Source of the DNA: Deltaproteobacteria bacterium UBA2385
Lineage (GTDB): Bacteria; Myxococcota_A; UBA796; UBA2385
Reading direction: 5' to 3'
DNA length: 6,593 nt
NCBI GenBank assembly: GCA_002343455.1
Contig: DDSR01000230.1
Coordinates: forward strand, 316-6,908
Shown here: positions 1 to 4,560 of the stretch, piece after piece
Layout: every line of letters starts with the position of its first letter
Numbering within the stretch: the stretch's first letter is position 1
Made by a program: the position numbers and the translations under genes
The notes under the pieces: model-generated
Seen by the model: the letters and a program-made list of their open reading frames with translations, nothing else
Told to the model about the DNA's origin: nothing
The model's database searches: none

Positions 1-203
1 GCCTGGTGCGCGGGCCGCGCGCGCAGGACCGCGTGCTGGCGCTCGATTTCATCTTCGCCGTGGCCATGCTGATGATGCTCGTGCTGGGCATCCGCGACGA
101 CAGCCGCATGTACTTCGAGGGCGCGCTGCTGATGGCCCTGTTCGGCTTCCTGGGCTCGTCCGCCATGGCCAAGTTCCTGCTGCGCGGGGAGGTGATCGAA
201 TGA
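1..203 (+). CDS. mrpF: Mrp antiporter subunit F (MrpF/MnhF/PhaF), 5'-truncated
   Basis: This is the C-terminal part of the small membrane subunit F of the Mrp (CPA3) Na+ or K+/H+ antiporter, a multisubunit complex in the cytoplasmic membrane. The reading frame is open to the left window edge. The GTG at 6 is an internal Val, because the family motif starts before it (LVRGPRAQDRVLALD, compare RGPT.ADRVVALD in MrpF proteins). About 66 residues are present. The family is usually near 90, so roughly 25 N-terminal residues lie outside. Two hydrophobic segments are visible: one after the ALDF motif (FIFAVAMLMMLVLG) and one near the end (EGALLMALFGFLGS). The stop TGA (201-203) overlaps the ATG of mrpG by 4 bp. 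Subunits A to E are expected just upstream but cannot be seen. Na+ versus K+ specificity cannot be told from this fragment. Confidence 0.9.
   Translation, partial: LVRGPRAQDRVLALDFIFAVAMLMMLVLGIRDDSRMYFEGALLMALFGFLGSSAMAKFLLRGEVIE
186..195 (+). promoter_or_regulatory. Strong Shine-Dalgarno for mrpG
   Basis: GGGGAGGTGA lies inside the end of mrpF and is a near-full match to the anti-SD of 16S rRNA. The GGAGG core (188-192) sits 7 nt before the ATG at 200, which supports that start over the second in-frame ATG at 203. Confidence 0.75.
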
Positions 204-619
204 TGGTCGTCGAAGCCCTGGTCGCCCTGCTGCTGCTGGCGAGCGGCGCCGCCGCGCTGGTGGCGGCGCTGGGCCTGCTGCGCCTGCCGGACTTCTTCAT
301 GCGCCTTCACGGCCCGACCAAGGCGACCACCCTGGGGCTGGGCGGGATCCTTGCGGCGTCGACCATCGTCTTCAGCGTTCAGGACCCGGGGCTCTCGCTG
401 CACGAGGTCCTGATCACCCTCTTCCTGTTCATCACCGCCCCCGCCAGCGCCCACATCCTGGCCAAGTCGGCGATGCACGACCGCGTGCCCTTCCAGGGCG
501 GGCAGGAGGACCCCCTGCTGCACCCCGCCAACCTCGTCCCCGAGAGCGCCGGCGAGTACCACGCCGCGGGCCTGGACCTGCCACCGCCCGGTGAGCCGCT
601 TCCGGGCGAGGAGTCGTGA
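200..619 (+). CDS. mrpG: Mrp antiporter subunit G (MrpG/MnhG/PhaG)
   Basis: This is subunit G of the Mrp (CPA3) monovalent cation/proton antiporter, a small integral membrane protein needed for the assembled complex. It has 139 residues and three hydrophobic segments at about 4-26, 43-61 and 67-87. The family signature GLLRLPDFFMRLHGPTKATT lies at 25-44, and a conserved Pro-Ala turn (ITAPASAH) at 78-85. MnhG/PhaG proteins are usually about 100-120 residues. This one carries a hydrophilic, Pro/Glu/Gly-rich tail from about residue 98 with no recognised domain. The ATG overlaps the mrpF stop (ATGA), and the TGA stop overlaps the GTG start of the next gene (GTGA), so translation of the three is probably coupled. 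G after F is the standard last step of the Mrp gene order, so the core operon appears to end here. Confidence 0.93.
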   Translation: MMVVEALVALLLLASGAAALVAALGLLRLPDFFMRLHGPTKATTLGLGGILAASTIVFSVQDPGLSLHEVLITLFLFITAPASAHILAKSAMHDRVPFQGGQEDPLLHPANLVPESAGEYHAAGLDLPPPGEPLPGEES

Positions 620-1461
620 AGGCCCCGTCATCCTGGACCCTGGACCTGCGAGGGCTGGCCCTGAAGGTCTGGGAGCCGGGCCAGGGCGAGGGGCGGCCGG
701 TCGTCCTGCTGCACGGCTTCCTCGACCAGGGCCTGTGCTGGGTGCGCACCGCCCGCTGGCTGCCCGGGCGACGCCTGCTGGCCCCCGATCAGCGCGGCTT
801 CGGGCAGAGCGGCAAGGTCGGCGCCGGCGGCAGCTACCACTTCCCCGACCTGATCTCCGACCTCGACGCCCTGGTCCATCACCTGGGTGGGGGGCCGATC
901 GATCTCGTCGGGCACAGCATGGGCGGCACCGTCGCTGGCTGGTATGCCGGGGCTCGACCCGAGAAGGTCGTGCGGTTGGCCATCGTCGAGGGCATGGGCC
1001 CTCCCGCCGAGGTCGAGGACAGCCCGCTCGACCGGCTGCGCCTCTTCCTGGACGGCACCCGTCGCCCTCCGCCGGTGCCGGTCCTGCCGGATCTCGAGCA
1101 CGCCACCGCCCGCCTGCTGCGCCGTCACCCGCTGCTTGACCCCGAGCACGCCGCCCTGCTGGCCGAGCACGGCACCGAGCCCGCCGGCGCCGTCCGCCGC
1201 TGGAGCTTCGACCGCCTGCATATGGTGCGCTCGCCGACCCCGTTTCGGGAGTCGGGCTTCGCCGAGGCCCTGGGCGCGATCACCGCCTCGACCTTGATCG
1301 TCTGGGCCGAGCAGAGCTGGTACGCCCCCGAGGTGCGGGAGAGGCGCAGCGCGGCGCTGCCGCAAGCCCGTCAAGAGACGGTGCCGGGCGGGCATATGCT
1401 GCCCTACGACGCGCCCGAGGCGCTCGGCCGGTTGCTGGCCGAGCACCTGGGCGAAGGCTGA
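616..1461 (+). CDS. Alpha/beta-hydrolase fold protein
   Basis: This is a predicted soluble hydrolase of the alpha/beta-hydrolase (Abhydrolase_1) family, 281 residues, the usual length, with no signal peptide. Visible landmarks are the oxyanion-loop HGF at 33-35, DQRGFGQS at 58-65, the nucleophile elbow GHSMGG at 99-104 with Ser101, and the C-terminal histidine in PGGHMLPYDAPE at about 257-268 (His260). The segment after strand beta7 reads WAEQSWYAP (230-238). The usual catalytic Asp is expected near 234, but a Ser is there, so the acid is either elsewhere (for example Asp199 after beta6) or missing. The GTG start overlaps the mrpG stop by 4 bp, and GAGGAG (608-613) lies just before it, an unusually short spacing that suggests coupling to mrpG. 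It is therefore probably transcribed with the Mrp operon. The substrate cannot be inferred; esterase, lactonase, thioesterase or epoxide hydrolase are all possible. Confidence 0.88.
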   Translation: MKAPSSWTLDLRGLALKVWEPGQGEGRPVVLLHGFLDQGLCWVRTARWLPGRRLLAPDQRGFGQSGKVGAGGSYHFPDLISDLDALVHHLGGGPIDLVGHSMGGTVAGWYAGARPEKVVRLAIVEGMGPPAEVEDSPLDRLRLFLDGTRRPPPVPVLPDLEHATARLLRRHPLLDPEHAALLAEHGTEPAGAVRRWSFDRLHMVRSPTPFRESGFAEALGAITASTLIVWAEQSWYAPEVRERRSAALPQARQETVPGGHMLPYDAPEALGRLLAEHLGEG

Positions 1462-2229
1462 TCAGAGGACCAGGCCGCCGTCCACGTCGATGCAGCGACC
1501 GGTGAAGTAGTCGTTGTCGATGATGAACTTGATGGCCTTGTACATCTCCTCGGGCTCGCCGACGCGCTTCAGCGGCACGGGCTGCACCATCTTCTCGAGC
1601 ATGGCCGGGGGCATGCCTTCCAGGATGGGGGTGCGGGTGAAGCCCGGGGCGATGCAGCCGGTGCGGATGCCGTAGCGGGCCAGCTCGCCGGCCCACAGCT
1701 TGGTCATCGAGACGATGCCCGCCTTGGCGGCGCTGTAGTTGCTCTGGCCCATGTTGCCGTGGCGGCTGATCGAGCTGATCGAGATGATCACGCCCGGCCC
1801 GCCCTTGTTGGCGATGGCCCAGGCGGCGTACTCGCGAGCGCCCAGGAAGACGCCGGTCAGGTTGACGTCGATGACCTGCTGCCACTTGGCCAGCGAGAGC
1901 TTCTGGACCGCGCCGGTCTCCTTGTCGACCTTGACCAGCAGGCCGTCGCGGATGATGCCGGCGTTGTTGACGATGCCGTTGAGGCCGCCCAGCGCTGCCG
2001 CCGCGTCGGCGATCAGCTTCTCGACCTGGCCCTCGACGGCGACGTTGGCGACGAAGCCGACGACCTTGCCGGGCAGGCCCTTGGCCTCGGCCTCGACCGC
2101 GCGCACGCCCTCCTCGTTCATGTCGCAGAAGGCGACATCGGCGCCATCACGCGCCAGGGAGAGGGTGAAGTGACGGCCCATGCCGCTGGCGCCGCCGGTG
2201 ACGATGAACTTGCTACCCTGGATGTCCAT
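1462..2229 (-). CDS. SDR-family oxidoreductase (FabG-like)
   Basis: This is a classical short-chain dehydrogenase/reductase of 255 residues, related to 3-oxoacyl-ACP/acetoacetyl-CoA reductases. The Rossmann glycine motif TGGASGMG is at 11-18, NNAG at 88-91 and the structural Asn at 113 (DVNLTG). The catalytic set is Ser152, Tyr165 and Lys169 (YSAAK). Asp36 at the end of beta2 suggests NAD(H) rather than NADP(H) preference (inference from the family rule). A short insert (VKVDKETGAVQK, about 99-110) lies between beta4 and the helix that carries Asn113. I chose the ATG at 2229 because GGAG lies 6 nt upstream and the protein then begins five residues before strand beta1. Longer in-frame starts up to 2298 would add 23 polar residues and overlap the divergent neighbour. 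It ends without a gap against the convergent hydrolase gene. The substrate is unknown; a fabG label would be too specific. Confidence 0.92.
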   Translation of the reverse strand: MDIQGSKFIVTGGASGMGRHFTLSLARDGADVAFCDMNEEGVRAVEAEAKGLPGKVVGFVANVAVEGQVEKLIADAAAALGGLNGIVNNAGIIRDGLLVKVDKETGAVQKLSLAKWQQVIDVNLTGVFLGAREYAAWAIANKGGPGVIISISSISRHGNMGQSNYSAAKAGIVSMTKLWAGELARYGIRTGCIAPGFTRTPILEGMPPAMLEKMVQPVPLKRVGEPEEMYKAIKFIIDNDYFTGRCIDVDGGLVL

Positions 2230-2288
2230 GAGCTTCTCCGTACTGGAAGAGGGGTTGCCGGGTAACCTGTCCATGCCATGCTCGCGCC
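2230..2288. other. Divergent intergenic spacer, SDR / lysoplasmalogenase
   Basis: This 59-bp spacer separates two divergent starts and must hold signals for both, unless promoters lie inside the genes. Apart from the SDR ribosome-binding site I see no convincing -35/-10 pair on either strand. The plus-strand gene has no purine-rich Shine-Dalgarno before its ATG. Confidence 0.5.
2236..2239 (-). promoter_or_regulatory. Shine-Dalgarno for the SDR gene
   Basis: Read on the minus strand, GGAG is followed by AAGCTC and then ATG at 2229. This 6-nt spacing decides the start in favour of 2229 over the in-frame upstream ATGs. Confidence 0.65.
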
Positions 2289-2921
2289 ATGAGCCCATCG
2301 CTGCTCCTCAGTCTGCTGGCCCTCCCCCTGCTGCTGCTCTCCGAGTGGCGGGGGAGCGTCGCTGGCAAGTGGGTCTTCAAGCCCCTCGCCTCGCTGGGCT
2401 TCATCGGGCTCTCCTGGGAGCGAGGAGCCCTGGAGCATCCCTGGGGCCAGCTCGCCTTCGCCTCCTTCCTGCTCTGCGCCCTGGGCGACGTGCTGCTGAT
2501 CCCCGCCGACAAGCGGGCCTTCCTGGCCGGCCTCCTCAGCTTCCTGCTCGGCCACGTCGGCTTCGCGATCGCCTTCGCCTCGCGCGGGCTGGTGCCGACT
2601 CCGCTGCTCTGGGCCCTCCCTGCCTTGACCATGCTCGCGGCCATCGTCCTGCGCTGGCTCTGGCCACACCTGGCTCCGAAGATGCGGCTACCGGTCCTTG
2701 CCTACATCGTCGGCATCAGCGTGATGGTCCTGACGGCCCTGTGCACCGTCGCCTGGCTGCCCTCCCCCGCCCTGATCGGCGGCGCCACGCTCTTCTTCGT
2801 CAGCGACCTCTTCGTGGCCCGCAACCGCTTCATCCAGCCCGGCTTCGTCAACCGGGCCTTCGGGCTGCCCCTGTACTACGCCGGGACCCTGCTCCTGGCC
2901 TGGGCCAGCGGGGGGCCCTGA
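2289..2921 (+). CDS. YhhN/TMEM86-family lysoplasmalogenase-like membrane protein
   Basis: This is a polytopic membrane protein of the YhhN/TMEM86 family. Characterised members hydrolyse the vinyl-ether bond of lysoplasmalogens, giving an aldehyde and a glycerophospho-base. The 210 residues match the family length and are hydrophobic nearly throughout, consistent with about eight membrane segments. Family landmarks are KWVFKPLAS at 27-35, ALGDVLL at 64-70, LLGHVGFA at 86-93, AYIVGISVM at 138-146, FVSDLFVARNRF at 170-181 and LYYAGTLLLAW near the C-terminus. The acidic and basic residues expected at the active site (Lys27, Lys31, Asp67, His89, Asp173, Arg178) are present. Plasmalogens are known in some myxobacteria and anaerobes, so the activity is plausible, but it is unproven for most bacterial YhhN proteins. 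The last 234 bp are also open on the opposite strand as the antiporter tail. No clear Shine-Dalgarno precedes the ATG. Confidence 0.88.
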   Translation: MSPSLLLSLLALPLLLLSEWRGSVAGKWVFKPLASLGFIGLSWERGALEHPWGQLAFASFLLCALGDVLLIPADKRAFLAGLLSFLLGHVGFAIAFASRGLVPTPLLWALPALTMLAAIVLRWLWPHLAPKMRLPVLAYIVGISVMVLTALCTVAWLPSPALIGGATLFFVSDLFVARNRFIQPGFVNRAFGLPLYYAGTLLLAWASGGP

Positions 2922-4385
2922 CCGGGAGACTCCTGAGCTGAAGATCCGATCGACCTCCTCGCGGGCCTCGGGCCTCAGGACGATGAAGACGTGGTCGAGC
3001 GCCTGCAGCCGGGTCGAGCCGCGCGGGGGGACCAGCTCGTGGCGGCGGGCGATCATGGCCACCACCGCCTGCTCGGGCAGGTGCAGATCCCGCAGCAGCG
3101 TCTCGGAGGCGAGGCTCTGCTCCTGGATGGTGTACTCGACGATGTCCGCGTCGACGTCCCGCAGGGAGGAGATCTCCAGGGAGACCGTCGGTACGGGCTG
3201 GCTGGGCTCCTGCAGGCCCAGGCGGGCGGCCAGCAGGGGCAGGGTCCAGCCCTGGAGCACCGCCGAGGCCAGGACCACGAAGAAGACGATGTTGAAGAGC
3301 AGAGGCCCCTGGGGCAGACCCACCATCAGCGGGAACATGGCCAGGATGATCGGGACCGCGCCCTTCAGCCCGCCCCAGGCGATCAGCAGGATCTCCCCCG
3401 CGGAGAAGCCGAAGGGCAACAGCAGGGGCACGACCGCCAGCGGGCGGGCCACCAGGATCAGCACCGCCGCGATCAGCAGGCCCTCGCCCACCACGGCGAA
3501 GACCTCTGTAGGAGAGCTGAGCAGGCCCAGCACGACGAACATGGTGATCTGCGCCACCCAGGCGAGGCCGTGGATGAAGAGGCCGGTGCCCCGCTGGAAG
3601 ACCACCCGGTGGTTCCCGATGACGATGCCGGCGATGTAGATCGCCAGGAAGCCGCTGCCTCCGCTCATCGCCGCCAGCCCGAAGGCCAGCGCCCCGCAGG
3701 CGCCGATCAGCACGGGGTACAGGGCGGCGGTCTGCAGGTTGATGCCGTTGACGATGCGCACCGAGAGCCAGCCCACCCCCAGGCCGACGACCGTGCCCAG
3801 GCCCATCTGCTTGACCAGCAGCCCGAGCTGAGCCAGCCCCGGCTCGGCCTCGTTGGTCAGCACCTGCAGCAGGGCCACCGTCAGGAAGATGGCCATCGGA
3901 TCGTTGGAGCCGCTCTCGATCTCCAGCGTCGCCGCCAGCCGCGGGCGCAGGCGCAGGCCCTGCGAGCGCAGGACGGAGAAGACCGCCGCCGCGTCGGTCG
4001 AGGCCACGATGCTGCCCAGCAGGGCGCCCACCGCAAGCGGCAGCTCCAGGATCCAGGCCGCCGCCAGGCCCGTGATCAGCGCGGTCCCCACCACCCCCAC
4101 CGTCGCCAGCGCCAGCGAGGGCTTCCAGGCGAGGCGCAGCGCCTTCAGCGGCGTCTGCAGGCCGCCGTCGAACATGATGACCGCGAGCGCGAGCGTGCCG
4201 ACGGCGTAGGCCACCGAGAGGTTGTCGAACTGGATCCGGCCCGGCCCGTCCTCACCGGCCAGCATCCCAATGCCCAGGAAGAGCACCAGGACCGGGAGGC
4301 CCACCCGTGCCGCCAGCTTACTGGAGACGATCCCGATCAGCAGCACCAGGCTGCCGATGAAGATGATCGTGTCGAGGAGAGGCAC
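2688..4385 (-). CDS. CPA1-family Na+(K+)/H+ antiporter, NhaP2-like, with RCK_C/TrkA-C domain
   Basis: This is a cytoplasmic-membrane cation/proton antiporter of the CPA1 family, close to the NhaP2/CvrA potassium-proton exchangers. Residues 5-390 form the exchanger domain, with GMLAGEDGPG at 40-49, MFDGGLQT at 71-78, STDAAAVFS at 129-137, the ion-binding Asn161-Asp162 pair in ESGSNDP (157-163), the ARP motif at 313-315 and GLKGAVPIILA at 339-349. In that last motif Lys replaces the commoner Arg. Residues 400-470 look like an RCK_C/TrkA-C domain (ending DHVFIVLRPEA), often a ligand-binding regulatory domain. I chose the GTG at 4385 because TIIFIGSLVLLIG then starts at the usual N-terminus and a promoter candidate lies just upstream. 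In-frame GTG 4436 and TTG 4454 fall inside that promoter. Residues after about 488 are antisense to the lysoplasmalogenase and look like a non-domain Gly/Gln/Glu/Asp-rich tail; a shorter true protein is possible. Na+ versus K+ is undetermined. Confidence 0.9.
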   Translation of the reverse strand: MPLLDTIIFIGSLVLLIGIVSSKLAARVGLPVLVLFLGIGMLAGEDGPGRIQFDNLSVAYAVGTLALAVIMFDGGLQTPLKALRLAWKPSLALATVGVVGTALITGLAAAWILELPLAVGALLGSIVASTDAAAVFSVLRSQGLRLRPRLAATLEIESGSNDPMAIFLTVALLQVLTNEAEPGLAQLGLLVKQMGLGTVVGLGVGWLSVRIVNGINLQTAALYPVLIGACGALAFGLAAMSGGSGFLAIYIAGIVIGNHRVVFQRGTGLFIHGLAWVAQITMFVVLGLLSSPTEVFAVVGEGLLIAAVLILVARPLAVVPLLLPFGFSAGEILLIAWGGLKGAVPIILAMFPLMVGLPQGPLLFNIVFFVVLASAVLQGWTLPLLAARLGLQEPSQPVPTVSLEISSLRDVDADIVEYTIQEQSLASETLLRDLHLPEQAVVAMIARRHELVPPRGSTRLQALDHVFIVLRPEAREEVDRIFSSGVSRSGPPAGPGQEQGPGVVQGQPEGPVDEAGLDEAVAGHEEVADEEERGAADQGGGGQPGDGAQGRQDHHADADDVGKDR

Positions 4386-4425
4386 CGAGGACCCGGAGTT
4401 CGAAGCGCAAGCGAGGGGACCCCTC

Positions 4426-4454
4426 CCTATAGTCACCGTGTGTCCCCCGTTCAA
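4426..4454 (-). promoter_or_regulatory. Candidate sigma70-like promoter for the CPA1 antiporter
   Basis: On the minus strand TTGAAC (4449-4454) is separated by exactly 17 bp from TATAGG (4426-4431). Transcription would start near 4420, leaving a leader of about 35 nt before the GTG at 4385. The boxes match the consensus at 4 of 6 positions each, and the A+T content stands out in this GC-rich context. This is prediction only. Confidence 0.45.
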
Positions 4455-4459
4455 CCCTC

Positions 4460-4488
4460 TTGCATCGTCTCGCGCGCCGTCCTACGGT
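4460..4488 (+). promoter_or_regulatory. Weak candidate promoter for the OPT transporter gene
   Basis: TTGCAT (4460-4465) and TACGGT (4483-4488) are 17 bp apart, about 30 bp before the ATG at 4519. Each box matches the sigma70 consensus at only three positions, although these include the first T, the A and the last T of the -10. The -35 box lies 5 bp from that of the divergent antiporter promoter candidate. Confidence 0.25.
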
Positions 4489-4509
4489 CCGCGCGCTGCC
4501 ACACCCCCG

Positions 4510-4560
4510 GACCTCCTCATGTCGCTGTTCCAGCCCGCGCCCCGCAACCAGGAGGAGGTC
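4510..4560 (+). promoter_or_regulatory. Possible start-codon hairpin in the OPT mRNA
   Basis: GACCTCCTC (4510-4518) is the perfect reverse complement of GAGGAGGTC (4552-4560). The 9-bp stem would enclose a 33-nt loop that begins with the ATG start codon (4519-4521). The position where a Shine-Dalgarno should be carries the opposite, anti-SD-like sequence ACCTCCT, so conventional ribosome recruitment is not visible. The fold is inferred from base pairing only. Confidence 0.35.

Noticed and set aside
6..8. GTG as the start of mrpF
   Set aside because: The conserved RGP..QDRV..LD motif begins at once and the frame is open to the window edge, so the gene starts outside.
628..1446. A 272-codon open frame opposite the hydrolase gene
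   Set aside because: It has low-complexity composition, no motif, and is fully antisense to a gene with a clear GHSMGG motif.
1759..2265. Plus-strand open frame opposite the SDR gene
   Set aside because: It is an Asp/Ala/Val/Leu-rich shadow of the SDR codons; the SDR motifs are unambiguous on the minus strand.
2230..2288. Promoter boxes in the SDR/lysoplasmalogenase spacer (for example minus-strand TGGACA)
   Set aside because: No acceptable -10 box is found at 16-18 bp from any -35-like sequence.
2983..3639. Plus-strand open frame opposite the antiporter
   Set aside because: It is a Ser/Arg/Thr-rich antisense shadow; the minus-strand frame carries the CPA1 motifs.
4434..4454. GTG 4436 (with GGGGGA upstream) and TTG 4454 as antiporter starts
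   Set aside because: Both fall inside the promoter candidate and would add a polar, non-conserved leader before the first membrane segment. GTG 4436 remains possible if the promoter call is wrong.
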